Assembly: GCF_009905605.1 (NCBI RefSeq)
Contig: NZ_JAAAKZ010000022.1
Span: 1 to 64,000 of the forward strand
Direction: 5' to 3'
DNA length: 64,000 nt
DNA from: Runella sp. CRIBMP
Lineage (GTDB): Bacteria > Bacteroidota > Bacteroidia > Cytophagales > Spirosomataceae
The position numbers and the translations under genes are program-made. Of this stretch, positions 26,701-35,626 are shown piece after piece. The notes under the pieces were generated by a model. That model was given only the letters and a program-made list of their open reading frames with translations, made no database searches and had not been told where the DNA came from. The stretch's first letter is position 1. Each line of letters starts with the position of its first letter.

Positions 26701-26941
26701 AAGTATAACCGATAAACGAAAAAATGAGGGTTGCGCTTTCGGGCGCATTAAGTTTGAAATTTCCCTGCTGGTCCGAAATGGTCCCGTTGGTGGTCCCTTT
26801 GATAATGACCGAAACCCCTGGTAACGGCTCTCCAGCCTCTTGGTCTCGGATGGTTCCTGAAATTGCTTTTAATTGAGCAAACGCCGATAAGGCCGTGCTT
26901 GCCACTAAAAGAATAATAATGGGTAGTGTTCTGATTTTCAT
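23765..26941 (-). CDS. SusC/RagA-family TonB-dependent transporter
   Basis: The preferred start at 26941 gives 1058 aa beginning MKIRTLPIIILLVASTALSA; the extra upstream residues in the frame do not form a signal. A carboxypeptidase-like regulatory domain follows (about 28-105, PGVSVIIKGTTNGTISDQQG), then the plug with VVGYGTQTKAEFTGS and ASTSIYGSRAAAGVLLITTK, then the barrel with the C-terminal ARTFTFGLNVSF. The protein imports a ligand across the outer membrane with energy from TonB. No anti-sigma/STN domain is present. It pairs with the SusD gene downstream. Confidence 0.94.
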   Translation of the reverse strand: MKIRTLPIIILLVASTALSAFAQLKAISGTIRDQEAGEPLPGVSVIIKGTTNGTISDQQGNFKLNAPESATLIFSFIGYTSIEKIVGNQSTFSIGLKSNTKQLNEVRVVGYGTQTKAEFTGSAVRITGDVVKEQPVQSFDQALQGRAAGVSIAQPNGVLNNPPVIRIRGVNSISLSSYPLVVVDGIPINTGNVSTSTAVPNNPLGDINPADIESIDVLKDAASTSIYGSRAAAGVLLITTKRGKAGKPRITYETWAGVSDVVRLPELLNAEQYIAIKNEAVLNAKILGGNATNDKVASALFFPNYDENKNPIDTRWYDYIYRTGTSQNHNVSISGGTPSTSYYFSANYTKQNGFLVGNEFNRKSVRFNIDQEITNWLKLKGSVSYNSSYNESPYAGSLPNSNFFLVGAARLAIALPPNVAAFNPDGSYNINPAAPNTIGMGNNQVVSNWGNPVALLRENRYTSENDRIIGSFSAVAKLLKNLDFTTSYSVDRLRTDNVSFDSAIQGNGFSSRGNATNTTALRDNWNWTNTLSYNTAFGAKHSLSALLGYDLQKFNNNAWGASRTQTSDSFFDNYQGNWGAISATGNDISERAFLSYFARLSYDFGKKYFVTINARRDGNSALGSGRKYGNFGGVSAGWALSEEEFYKTSPLSAVLSNVKLRASWGRVGNGNLSDAYSSLELYSGSLYGNAPTWAISQAGNPNLGWETSNQTNIGADLGFWNDRIQVELTYFNNDVDGLILSAPQAVSKGIPGNAILGNVGSMYNRGIELGITGNVLRKGDFSWNTSLNFTKLTNKVTALADGSTDIVGTTHVSYETTNITRVGYSVGSLYGAKTAGVNPENGQRIFINAKGEKVQYSQVVLPGQSQWTYLDGTKAAAITGADYYLIGNAIPTWYGGFGNTLKYKNFDLGINFSFSGGNLIMNGTRATLLDQRAYNNSTEILKRWQKPGDITDIPRLVYNDQLSSGSSFPVSTNAEKADFLRLQNASLGYRIPANPVFTKIGLSTVRVYAQGSNLFLLTPYTGTDPESSVNGNSNTTPGVEKNSVGQARTFTFGLNVSF

Positions 26942-27047
26942 ACGTATTTCATTAATAACTAATATGTATTTTGTGGTAAGTAATGGTCTGCTTTCCAAAC
27001 ATTGACGTCCGGAAAGCAGGGGTATTTATAGAAGTTGTTGAAGTGCA

Positions 27048-28736
27048 TCAATCGTATTTTCCGGCTTCGAGCGTACTTCTCGACAAGGCATATTTTTTGT
27101 TGTAGCGGTCAAGCACTACCCTAATGGAGTCTTTGTTTTCGTTGATGCCCGACAGAATCACCCGCGCACCGCCGTTCAGCACTTCATAGTTCAGCACCAT
27201 GCGGTGACGTTTGGCGGGGCGGGATTCCGCCTGAATTCCCTTGGTGCGTCGTGTAGAACGGGCAATGGATTCGATCTTAGGGTCTTCTGGCCCGATGATG
27301 GCCAGGACTTCTTTCGGAATCCAGTTGTCTTCTTTGGGCTTTTCGCCTTTCTTTTTAGCGGCGGCATTTGTGCGCCCGTCGCCGCCAAAATCGGTTCGGT
27401 TGCCCAGGAACTCACGCCCTTCCTGACGGTTTCCGCGATTTTTATCCTGCAGGTACAGGGTCTTATGGACTGTATCTGCTTCGTAATAGAAGACGCGCTG
27501 CCCCCCAGCGACTCCAGTCAGCTCAAATGTGCGGTTGATGTCGCGCATAGGAGCGCCGCCGCCGTTCGAGAGGTCCAGTTCCACGGGCTTATTAACTTTG
27601 AATGTAAGCGTAGTCCATTTTTCAAACGTGGCCTGCTGCCAGCGAACCGTATCCAAGGGCGAGTACGGAATGACCTGATTGTTTAACTTAAATTCGGTCA
27701 CGTTATAATTGCCGCGCAGTTCGGGGATACCTTTGAGCGCCGGCTGTTTGTAGGGATCGTACAGGAAATTAACCACCGCCAAATACGTAAATACGGGCAA
27801 AAAAATGATAATGGTCGCGGTTTTGAGGGTAATGCGCGTCACGCGCTGCCAAGCCTCCGAAAACACTGGATAGTAGGTATTTGGGAAGGTATATTTTTCC
27901 AAAATCAGCAGATTGTAGAGTTTGGGAATATAATCCACCAACAAAAAAGCCGAAAACAACACAAAATAGGAACTGTACACGTGCACACCGCCGTCGTAGG
28001 CGAAATTGACGTACACAATGTCGGCCAAGGCACCAAAAAGTAGAATTGCCCCCCAAAATGTAGTAGCGCGGAAGAATAAAAATGCTCCTGCCAATACTTC
28101 CACTACTCCTGTAAATACTTCATACCAAGGCACAATGCCGATGGAAAGCCAATAGATTTTTTGCAGGGTCAGGTCACCGAAATTGGTATTCAGAATCCCC
28201 CACGAAGGATACGGAAGCTGCGTAGGGGTCAATTTGGTAAACCCAAATCCGATGATGCCGATGCCCGCCCGGTAGCGCACGATGACCTTTAGCCAGTAAT
28301 ACAGCAGGTTATACTCGGCTCTTTCCTTTTGACGATAGATCGCAATCCCAGTCCAAATGAAGCCTAGCACGGTGGCAAAGATCAGGGTGATGATCCATAC
28401 GGCATAGCCGTTGAGATTGCTGCCGAAAAGGGTGTTACCGAAAAAATTCAGGCCAGAGCCAAAACGCGCTACATCGTATAGGTCGCGGTAATGTAGGTGA
28501 AGCCAATCAAAAGTCAAAACCTCTTTGTACCAGTCCAAGTTATTGGGCAGCGACATGCTGACAAAAAACACGAACGCAATTCGGAACAGCACCTTTTGCC
28601 AGGGTTTCCATTCGGAAACAGTACTTGGTTCGAGGTATTGGGGGAAAGGTTCGGCCGATGAGGAAGTTGTCGCGGAGGAAGGCGCACTCATTCCTAAATC
28701 CAGTCGTTCAGAAGTAATTTTCAATGTCTTAGCCAT
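27048..28736 (-). CDS. DoxX-like membrane protein with long extramembrane tail (copy A)
   Basis: This 562-aa protein has a cytosolic N-terminus of about 45 residues and seven or eight membrane helices up to about residue 325. They include RAGIGIIGFGFTKL, VVEVLAGAFLFFRAT and GAILLFGALADIVYVNFAYDGG, which resemble DoxX/DoxD-type helices. A soluble tail of about 230 residues follows, with a beta-rich part (about 345-450) and a basic, low-complexity insertion (about 445-500, Lys/Pro-rich) absent from copy B. Copy B is encoded 27 bases upstream. DoxD/DoxA form thiosulfate:quinone oxidoreductase in Acidianus, so a sulfur-linked redox role is plausible beside soxC, but this is inference. Confidence 0.7.
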   Translation of the reverse strand: MAKTLKITSERLDLGMSAPSSATTSSSAEPFPQYLEPSTVSEWKPWQKVLFRIAFVFFVSMSLPNNLDWYKEVLTFDWLHLHYRDLYDVARFGSGLNFFGNTLFGSNLNGYAVWIITLIFATVLGFIWTGIAIYRQKERAEYNLLYYWLKVIVRYRAGIGIIGFGFTKLTPTQLPYPSWGILNTNFGDLTLQKIYWLSIGIVPWYEVFTGVVEVLAGAFLFFRATTFWGAILLFGALADIVYVNFAYDGGVHVYSSYFVLFSAFLLVDYIPKLYNLLILEKYTFPNTYYPVFSEAWQRVTRITLKTATIIIFLPVFTYLAVVNFLYDPYKQPALKGIPELRGNYNVTEFKLNNQVIPYSPLDTVRWQQATFEKWTTLTFKVNKPVELDLSNGGGAPMRDINRTFELTGVAGGQRVFYYEADTVHKTLYLQDKNRGNRQEGREFLGNRTDFGGDGRTNAAAKKKGEKPKEDNWIPKEVLAIIGPEDPKIESIARSTRRTKGIQAESRPAKRHRMVLNYEVLNGGARVILSGINENKDSIRVVLDRYNKKYALSRSTLEAGKYD

Positions 28737-28763
28737 TGTTTGAAAAGATTTTAAACGTAGAGA

Positions 28764-30107
28764 TTAGAGTTTCAGACCGCGCCGACGCCCTGTTTTTTGA
28801 GCTTCAAACATCAGGTATTTTTTGTTGATTTTCTTCAGGACCGCCGTCAAAGAATCTTGGCGCTCATTGACTCCCTTCAGCACGATGGTAGAGTCGTTGG
28901 GCTGTGAAAAGTGCAGCGTCAGGGTTTCGTTTGCGTGGTTTTTGTTGCGATTTTTGAGGTGTAGCACCTGCTTTTTAGTATCCACTTCGTAGCTATAATA
29001 ATGCCGCCCCTGCGAGCCCGCGTATTCATAATCACGGTCTTCATCGTTCCGGTGGATTTCTTCAGTGGTGGTCACCTCCAAAATCACCGGACGATTGGAC
29101 TTGATGCTGACAGTATTCCATTTTTCAAATACCACATCTTGCCAGCGATTAGCATCCGTTTTAGAGTAGGGTAAAATGGTATCGTTTAATTTGAATTCAC
29201 TTACGTTATAAAGGCCTTCGGTTTTGGGCAATCCTGCTTTTTGCGGAAATTGATAAGGACCTTGGCGGTATCCCGCGTAGGTTTTATATCCATACAATGC
29301 CACGAAAAAAAATATAAAGGCGGTTTTGAGCGCTAAGCGAGCTTTTTGCCCTTTCTCTGAAAAAACAGGCTTGAAATGTGCAGGGGCGGTGGCTTGTTCT
29401 AGGGAGAATAAATTGAACAACCGCAGGCCGTCGTATGCAAAAAGAAATAGGGCTAGGGTGATCAGATAAAAACTGTAAACGTATTCGCCACCTTCATAGG
29501 CGATGTTAGAAACAAACACATTACCCGTAAACGGAATGATGATTAACGTCCCGATGGTGGTGGTTTTGCGATTGAGCAGTAGTAGACCGCCAATGATTTC
29601 GACCAAGCCGAGAAAGGATTGGGAATTTGGAACGACCCCCAAACCCAACGAAAACAGCTTCCAAGCCGTGAAATCTCCGTAATTAGTATTCAAATTACTG
29701 ATAGAAGGCAACGGTGCCTGTAATGGAAACAACTTGATAAATCCATAAGCAATAACGCCAATGGCCAACCGATACCTAACGAGCACCCGAACCCAGTAGT
29801 ACAGGCGGTCGTAATCGGTTTTTGAGGTATCGCGAAGCGACCAAATCACCGCGCCTATGCCCGCCAATGCTGCCACAATGAGCCAATTGAGAAAAGTATC
29901 CGCCCCAGCAAATGAGGGGGAGTACCGTGACAAATAAAATATGTCACGGTAACTGATACTAAACCAATTTATTGTTCCCAAATTTTTAAAGAATCGAGCA
30001 TCCAGCGGCAACACCTGAATGAAAAAGTACAGCGCAAAAAACCGGAAGACCGCCTTTTCCGTATTCGACCACGTCGAATCCAAAATGATTTTATTCCTGT
30101 TGGTCAT
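28764..30107 (-). CDS. DoxX-like membrane protein with extramembrane tail (copy B)
   Basis: This 447-aa paralogue of copy A shares segments such as YRAGIGIIGFGF versus YRLAIGVIAYGFIKLFP, and NTNFGDLTLQKIYWLSIGIVP versus NTNYGDFTAWKLFSLGLGVVP. It also shares the tail motif YNVTEFKLNNQVIPYSP versus YNVSEFKLNDTILPYSK. It has about seven membrane helices and a shorter soluble tail (about 300-447) without the Lys/Pro insertion. The two genes probably arose by tandem duplication and may form a heteromer. It lies between the SusCD pair at 30179-34586 and copy A. Confidence 0.7.
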   Translation of the reverse strand: MTNRNKIILDSTWSNTEKAVFRFFALYFFIQVLPLDARFFKNLGTINWFSISYRDIFYLSRYSPSFAGADTFLNWLIVAALAGIGAVIWSLRDTSKTDYDRLYYWVRVLVRYRLAIGVIAYGFIKLFPLQAPLPSISNLNTNYGDFTAWKLFSLGLGVVPNSQSFLGLVEIIGGLLLLNRKTTTIGTLIIIPFTGNVFVSNIAYEGGEYVYSFYLITLALFLFAYDGLRLFNLFSLEQATAPAHFKPVFSEKGQKARLALKTAFIFFFVALYGYKTYAGYRQGPYQFPQKAGLPKTEGLYNVSEFKLNDTILPYSKTDANRWQDVVFEKWNTVSIKSNRPVILEVTTTEEIHRNDEDRDYEYAGSQGRHYYSYEVDTKKQVLHLKNRNKNHANETLTLHFSQPNDSTIVLKGVNERQDSLTAVLKKINKKYLMFEAQKTGRRRGLKL

Positions 30108-30178
30108 CTTTGTAAAAATGTTGAGTATGAAAGGATAGACCTGGATAGTTTTCGAAACTTTCCAAATGTTTAAAGTCT

Positions 30179-31522
30179 TTAATAACCAGGGTTTTGAGTC
30201 AATGCTTTGTCCGATAAAAGTTGCTGTACCGGAATGGGTAACAGCAGGCGATTTGCGTCCGTAACACCGAAGACGGCTGCTGCCCGACCCGTACGAACAA
30301 TGTCAAACCACCGGTGCGGCTCCAGTGCAAACTCAATACGACGCTCATTCTCAATGGCCAACAGCAATTCATCTTTAGTAGCAGCGGCACTTGCTACCAC
30401 ACCAGCACGATCACGAACGGCATTCAAATCCGCCAGCCCTACGGTCAGTTTGTCCTGTTGCGCCCTGGCTTCCGCCCTAATCAGGTACAGTTCTGCTGCC
30501 CTAAGAATATAAGAAGGGTCTGAAGCCGGGTTGCGGTAATACAGATTTCCGTACCAGCGGTTTTGGTTGTCTTTGGCCACCAACGAGCTGCGCGTTCCGC
30601 CCACGGCGGGGTTATTGAGCAGCGTGACCAGTGCGTCGTTGGGTGCCCACTGACGCGTACCGCCGTTGGTCTGGGGTTGCCATTGTCCTCGGTGACCGTT
30701 TACTTCGGTGGTACCGTTGTAGAAAATTTCAAAGACGGATTCGGCAGTGCCTCGGGCGTCGTTGGCAAAAAACGCGCTGAATGGCTTTAATAGTCGGTAA
30801 TTAGTTGCGTCGGTAATCACCTTGTCGGCATATTCTTCTGCTTTTACCCATTCTTTTTGGTACAAATGATAGCGTGCACGGAGTGCCCACACGGTTTTGC
30901 GCGTAGCACGGTAGCGATCGGTCGTGGCGGGAAGAAGCGGCTCGGCGGCCTCCAGATCTTTCAACACCTGCGCGTAGGTTTCGGCCTGACTGCTGCGGGC
31001 GATGCCCACATTATCGGTAGGGTTAACGGTGGGCTTGGTGATCAGCGGTACGCCGCCCCACGTGCGGGCCAAATCAAAATAGGCCAACGCACGGATGAAA
31101 TACGCCTCGCCAATGTACTGATTTTTCAGCGCCTGTGTGAGTTGCGGATCCGTGACAGTCGCCACTTTTTCAATAACATTGTTGGCGCGGTTAATGGTCC
31201 GATAAATCGCAATCCATGCTCCGCTGATGGTGGAGTTATCAGCATTTACTCTTTTATTGATAAACTCCTGCACCTGCGATTGGGAGCCAGTCCAAACAAT
31301 ATTGTCGCCTGAAAGATAGCCTATCGACTGAAAACTTGTCCCATAATAGCCCCCATCGGCCAAGGCACTATACACACCTCTGATGGCTGTTTCGGCAGAG
31401 GTTCGATCTACGATGGTTACCACGTCAGAAATGGATTCTTTGGGCTTTACGTCCAGAAAGGAATCACAGCTTACCAGTACTGTTATCAATGACACTGACA
31501 GAATATATTTTGTTACTTTCAT
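30179..31522 (-). CDS. SusD/RagB-family lipoprotein
   Basis: The start at 31522 (MKVTKYILSVSLITVLVSC) gives 447 aa with a lipobox LVSC; the 45 codons upstream in the open frame lack signal character and overlap the end of the SusC gene. SusD features are GEAYFIRALAYFDLARTWGG, TETYAQ-like QAETYAQVLKDLEAAEPLLP and, near the C-terminus, YILRAAELYLIRAEARAQ with ENERRIEFALEPHRWFD. It should sit on the outer face with the SusC encoded 28 bases upstream. The ligand is unknown. Confidence 0.93.
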   Translation of the reverse strand: MKVTKYILSVSLITVLVSCDSFLDVKPKESISDVVTIVDRTSAETAIRGVYSALADGGYYGTSFQSIGYLSGDNIVWTGSQSQVQEFINKRVNADNSTISGAWIAIYRTINRANNVIEKVATVTDPQLTQALKNQYIGEAYFIRALAYFDLARTWGGVPLITKPTVNPTDNVGIARSSQAETYAQVLKDLEAAEPLLPATTDRYRATRKTVWALRARYHLYQKEWVKAEEYADKVITDATNYRLLKPFSAFFANDARGTAESVFEIFYNGTTEVNGHRGQWQPQTNGGTRQWAPNDALVTLLNNPAVGGTRSSLVAKDNQNRWYGNLYYRNPASDPSYILRAAELYLIRAEARAQQDKLTVGLADLNAVRDRAGVVASAAATKDELLLAIENERRIEFALEPHRWFDIVRTGRAAAVFGVTDANRLLLPIPVQQLLSDKALTQNPGY

Positions 31523-31550
31523 TGCTTTAATGAATTTGTACATAACTGAA

Positions 31551-34500
31551 TTACAAAGAGATATTGACTCCAACTTGTACACCCAATGGCTGCGGAGGGG
31601 TTCCCAAATCAATTCCCTGCTGGTTTTGGTCACTACTCGCGCTCGACTCTGGGTCAAGCCCCGTGTATTTGGTCAATAAAAAAAGGTTGGTTCCTGCCAC
31701 ATACACCCGTAGGGATTCCGCACCGATTTTCCGGGTCACGGCCTTGGGAAGGGTGTAACCGATATTGAGCGAGCGCAGGCGCAGGAAAGAGCCGTCTTCC
31801 AACCAGCGGCTGCCACCATCGCGATAGTTGTTGACGTTGACACCGTCGGGTCGAGGCGTATCGGTGATGTCGCCAGGTTTTTGCCAGCGGTCGTTGTTGC
31901 TCGCCAGAATCACCCGGGCAGCATCGCGGGCACCACCACCTTCACCGAAGAAGCGGTTGTGGTTATATATTTCGTTGCCGTATTGGAAAGAGAAAAAGAA
32001 ATTGACGTCAAAGCCTTTGTAAGACAGGTTGTTGGTCAGTCCACCGAAGAGTTTGGGCCAAATACTACCCACAATCTGACGGTCGGCTACCGTAATTTGT
32101 CCGTCTTTGTTGACATCATCATAGATCACATTACCCGTTTCCGGATTAACGCCCAGTTCTTTGTACACCCAAAACGAATACATCGGTGTGCCTTCCTGAA
32201 GCAGGATCAGATCACGACTTCCGTAGCGCAGCGGGTTGGGGAGTTTCTCAATGTTGTTGACATTTTGCGCTATGTTTAGACTGGTGGTCCAGTTGAAATA
32301 GCCTTTGCGTACATTGACGGTATTGAGCACAAATTCAAAGCCTTTGTTACTGATCTCGGCGGCGTTTGACCAGTAGCCGCTGAAACCAGTGGCGGCGGGC
32401 AATGCCAATTGTAACAGGCCGTTGGAAGTGTATTTGTTGTAATAATTCAGTTCAAACGATACGCGAGAATTCAGTATGGATGCATCCAGCCCAACGTTAA
32501 ACTGACGGGTGCGTTCCCATTGCAGGTCTGAGTTGCCGAGTTGTTGCGGAGCAATACCTGCACTTCCCTGATACGAGGCTCCGCCCGTCCAAAGGCCCTG
32601 AGAGGCAAAATTCCCGATGCCGTTTTGGTTTCCAGTGATACCGACACTGCTTCTGATCTTGAGGTCGTTCAGCCATTGGACATCCCGCAGAAAGGATTCC
32701 TGTTTGGCGCGCCAGGCCAGACCGACCGACGGGAAGTAGCCCCATTGGCGGTTGTTGCCGAAACGGGACGAACCGTCGGCGCGCAGGCTGAAATCGATCA
32801 GGTATTTGCTCGCAAAACTGTAATCCACTTTTCCGAAAAATGACGCCAGATTGCTCTTGGTCCAGCTTTGAGAGCCGGCCGTGGTGGCGGCGGATGATAT
32901 CTGCGTAAACTGATTATTGGCAAAACCTCTTCCTTCGGCGTAGGTGCGGGTTTGCAGGTCGCTTTGCAGGGTGTTTCCGATCAATACCCCAAACGAGTGC
33001 TGCGTGCCGATTTTCTTCCGGTAGGTCAGCGTTTGCTCATTCAGCCAAGTCGTAAACTGCGTGATGGACGAGGTTGCCAATCCGTTGGGGCTTCCCGAAA
33101 TCAGCAGATTGTTCCAGTATTCTGATTCGTTGTAATTGTTATAATCAATCCCCCAACTGCTTCTGAATTTAAGATTAGGCAACAGTTCGGCATCGGCGTA
33201 GAGGTTTCCGATGTAGCGCAGACTGGTAGAATTGACGTTATAATTATCTAATAAAAGTGTCAGGTTATCAAAGCCAGCACGGCCAACCAACACACCCTGC
33301 TCATTGACGGGAGATAAATACGTAGGGGTGTGCAGAGCAGCTTGCAACAATCCCCCCGCAGGGCCGTCGCCAGCGCGGGCCTGATTGCGGTAGGTGCGGG
33401 TAAAGCTGTTGCTCACACCCACCTGAATTTTATCGTTGACCTTCTGGTCTAAATTGACCTTGAAGCTGGCGCGTTGGAATTTGATGGGTTTGATGATCGC
33501 TTCCTGGTTGTTGAACCCGCCACCGATGTAGTATTTGGTGGTTTTAGTTCCTCCTGCGAGAGATAAATCATAGTTTGAAAGGCTGGATGTGCGGAATAGT
33601 TCGCCTAAGCGGTCGTAGGTCTGCTGCTCTTCTGACAGTCCGCGGCCACCTTCGGAGACAGGCCGAAAGGGGCGGTTGACAAAGGTCCGGTTCAACGAAG
33701 GCGTATCTTTGCCCGTGTTGATCCACCATTCATTGACCAGCTGCGCGTGCTCGGGCCCCGTGGTCAGCTCCCAGAGTTTGGTGGCTTTGGCCTGTCCGTA
33801 GGAAGCATTGAAACTAACCTTTGGTTTTTGCTCAAAACTGCCCCGCTTGGTAGTAATCAAAATGACCCCGTTGGCTCCGCGTGAGCCATAAAGCGCGGTC
33901 GCTTCAGCATCTTTAAGGACTTCAATACTTTCAATATCGTTGGGATTCAGGTCGGCAATAGGGGACGTGGCTTTTCCGCCAGTACCGATGGTTTGCAGAC
34001 TGTTGTTGTTGATAAAAACGCCGTCTACGACGTACAGCGGGTCATTGTCGGCGTTGATGGAAGTAGCGCCCCTTACCCTGATATTAATTGCTTCGCCAGG
34101 CACTCCCGTATTGGAGGAGATTTGAACGCCCGAGACTTTACCTTGTAATTGTGCATCAAAACTGCCCGCCTGAATGGTTTTAGTGTCGCTTGGGTCAATC
34201 TTGGCAATTGAACCAATCAGGTTTTTACGTTCGAGGGAGCCATAACCGACGACAACGACTTCCGAAAGCTGTTTAGAATCAGGATTTAGGGCAATTTCGA
34301 CGGTATTAGACTCAACGATTGTTTCTTTTGGTTCATATCCGATGAAGCTTACTACGAGTATGAAAGGAAGTTTTTGGCCCGTTTTTAGGAAAAACTGCCC
34401 TTCTACGTCTGTAGTCCCGCCGTTGGTGGTTCCTTTGATGAGGACTGCGGCCCCAATGAGTGGCTCTCTTGTTTTAGCATCAATGATTTTACCCGTTAGG

Positions 34501-34586
34501 GTCGCGTTGATGACTGGGTTATTTTGCGATTGGGATAGGATGGGAAACCAAATAACTAAACCCCACAGGAGTAGTTTTTTTTTCAT
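31551..34586 (-). CDS. SusC/RagA-family TonB-dependent transporter
   Basis: This 1011-aa protein starts with a signal peptide (MKKKLLLWGLVIWFPILSQS), then a regulatory beta-sandwich (about 28-105), a plug with VVVVGYGSLERKNLIGSIAK and ATALYGSRGANGVILITTKRG, and a barrel. It is the first gene of the long minus-strand run, so its upstream region (34587-34840), containing a GC-rich inverted repeat, probably holds the operon promoter. It is clearly different from the second SusC in the operon, so the two pairs may take up different ligands or different forms of one ligand. Confidence 0.94.
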   Translation of the reverse strand: MKKKLLLWGLVIWFPILSQSQNNPVINATLTGKIIDAKTREPLIGAAVLIKGTTNGGTTDVEGQFFLKTGQKLPFILVVSFIGYEPKETIVESNTVEIALNPDSKQLSEVVVVGYGSLERKNLIGSIAKIDPSDTKTIQAGSFDAQLQGKVSGVQISSNTGVPGEAINIRVRGATSINADNDPLYVVDGVFINNNSLQTIGTGGKATSPIADLNPNDIESIEVLKDAEATALYGSRGANGVILITTKRGSFEQKPKVSFNASYGQAKATKLWELTTGPEHAQLVNEWWINTGKDTPSLNRTFVNRPFRPVSEGGRGLSEEQQTYDRLGELFRTSSLSNYDLSLAGGTKTTKYYIGGGFNNQEAIIKPIKFQRASFKVNLDQKVNDKIQVGVSNSFTRTYRNQARAGDGPAGGLLQAALHTPTYLSPVNEQGVLVGRAGFDNLTLLLDNYNVNSTSLRYIGNLYADAELLPNLKFRSSWGIDYNNYNESEYWNNLLISGSPNGLATSSITQFTTWLNEQTLTYRKKIGTQHSFGVLIGNTLQSDLQTRTYAEGRGFANNQFTQISSAATTAGSQSWTKSNLASFFGKVDYSFASKYLIDFSLRADGSSRFGNNRQWGYFPSVGLAWRAKQESFLRDVQWLNDLKIRSSVGITGNQNGIGNFASQGLWTGGASYQGSAGIAPQQLGNSDLQWERTRQFNVGLDASILNSRVSFELNYYNKYTSNGLLQLALPAATGFSGYWSNAAEISNKGFEFVLNTVNVRKGYFNWTTSLNIAQNVNNIEKLPNPLRYGSRDLILLQEGTPMYSFWVYKELGVNPETGNVIYDDVNKDGQITVADRQIVGSIWPKLFGGLTNNLSYKGFDVNFFFSFQYGNEIYNHNRFFGEGGGARDAARVILASNNDRWQKPGDITDTPRPDGVNVNNYRDGGSRWLEDGSFLRLRSLNIGYTLPKAVTRKIGAESLRVYVAGTNLFLLTKYTGLDPESSASSDQNQQGIDLGTPPQPLGVQVGVNISL

Positions 34587-34675
34587 TTCTTTGTATTGGT
34601 TAAATTAAATAATTGGGTGAGATAACCGCCGAAAACGATTATCTGAGTCATTTGCCAATGAGCCCCTTTGTCTGT

Positions 34676-34840
34676 TTACCTCGGCCGGTCCAGTTGCCGC
34701 TGGATCGGCTTTAGTTGATTGTTTTTATATTTAATTCTATAGAAAATATATAGTAAATTGGCGCATAACGGAGCAACTGGACACGTATTAGACAACCACC
34801 GTCGGCAACGGCCAGTCGCCCACGTTATGCGCCAAGGAAA
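34676..34840. promoter_or_regulatory. GC-rich inverted-repeat region upstream of the SusCD-DoxX-SoxC operon
   Basis: In AT-rich surroundings this segment is rich in G and C. It has 13-base perfect arms TTGGCGCATAACG (34758-34770) and CGTTATGCGCCAA (34823-34835) around 52 bases, and a second pair gtccagttgc (34688-34697) and gcaactggac (34773-34782). The two hairpins are mutually exclusive in part, so an attenuator is possible. The GTTATGC/GCATAAC ends also resemble integron attC boxes, but the rest of the attC pattern is missing. Confidence 0.4.
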
Positions 34841-35573
34841 TTTATTTAATCAGGACGGGAGCTTGAATAGTTGCAGGTTGGCCTGCTGGTTTCAATCGAT
34901 GTCTCCTTTTAAGAGCCATACCACCCTATTCGTCTGACCATTGGTCGACGGATTTGAATCAAGAGTATTAACTTTCATATACCTATGTTTATCAATAATT
35001 AGATGAAAGTATTTACCTCATTCTGTCTTTGTGCAGGTGGTTTACAAGAAGACAGGTAGCAGTTGGTATTTCTTTAAATTACAAAAACTATAACTTCGGT
35101 TGGATAAGTATTGTTTGATGGTGCAATGTTAGAAATCCATTTCGAGAATACCAAGTAAAAAATTTAATTTTTTCAATAATATAACCCCTAAAACATATCT
35201 GTTTATAGGATATATTCAAGAGTAAATGAGGAGAGTTTTTTGTGTAAAAAGCCCTTAAAATAACTATATGTTTAATTTTTTATGGCTATTGTACCAAATT
35301 TTATCCCGTTGTCCAGAAAGTACATAAATACACAACAGTGCATATCAGGCATTACGGCATAAAGTCCTATTAGTCAGTAGACTAATAAAAAGTGGCAATT
35401 GTAATTGCCTCGGTAGGTAACTCAATGAATGTACATTGTTACGAAAGTGTACTTTCGATATTCATTTGATGTCATTGGAGCAAAAAACAATGAGCAAACT
35501 AATCAAAAGAGAAGACAGTAAGGATAAGCATAGATTTGCCTAATGCCTTCATCAGGAGTGGATGTTCAAAAAT
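34841..35573. other. Intergenic with small palindromes
   Basis: No intact gene is present. Two palindromes stand out: ATTAGTC/GACTAAT (35369-35386) and CGAAAGT/ACTTTCG (35442-35457). They could be operators, but no start codon lies close enough to assign them. A stretch near 35499 reads MSKLIKREDSKDKHRF before a stop and is not supported as a gene. Confidence 0.35.
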
Positions 35574-35613
35574 AAACTGGAAATTGACCCTGCGGAGGGT
35601 TAATTTCCAGTTT
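35574..35613. terminator. Terminator of the chromate/SOD operon
   Basis: AAACTGGAAATT and AATTTCCAGTTT, extended by ACCCT/AGGGT, form a strong stem around a four-base loop. It lies just past the superoxide dismutase stop codon at 35627 and ends the minus-strand operon running from 39009. Confidence 0.75.
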
Positions 35614-35626
35614 GGGCAGCGCATTT

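Noticed and set aside
34758-34835. Integron attC site
   Set aside because: The ends resemble attC boxes, but there are no matching L boxes or extrahelical-base pattern that I can see, no integrase and no neighbouring cassette.
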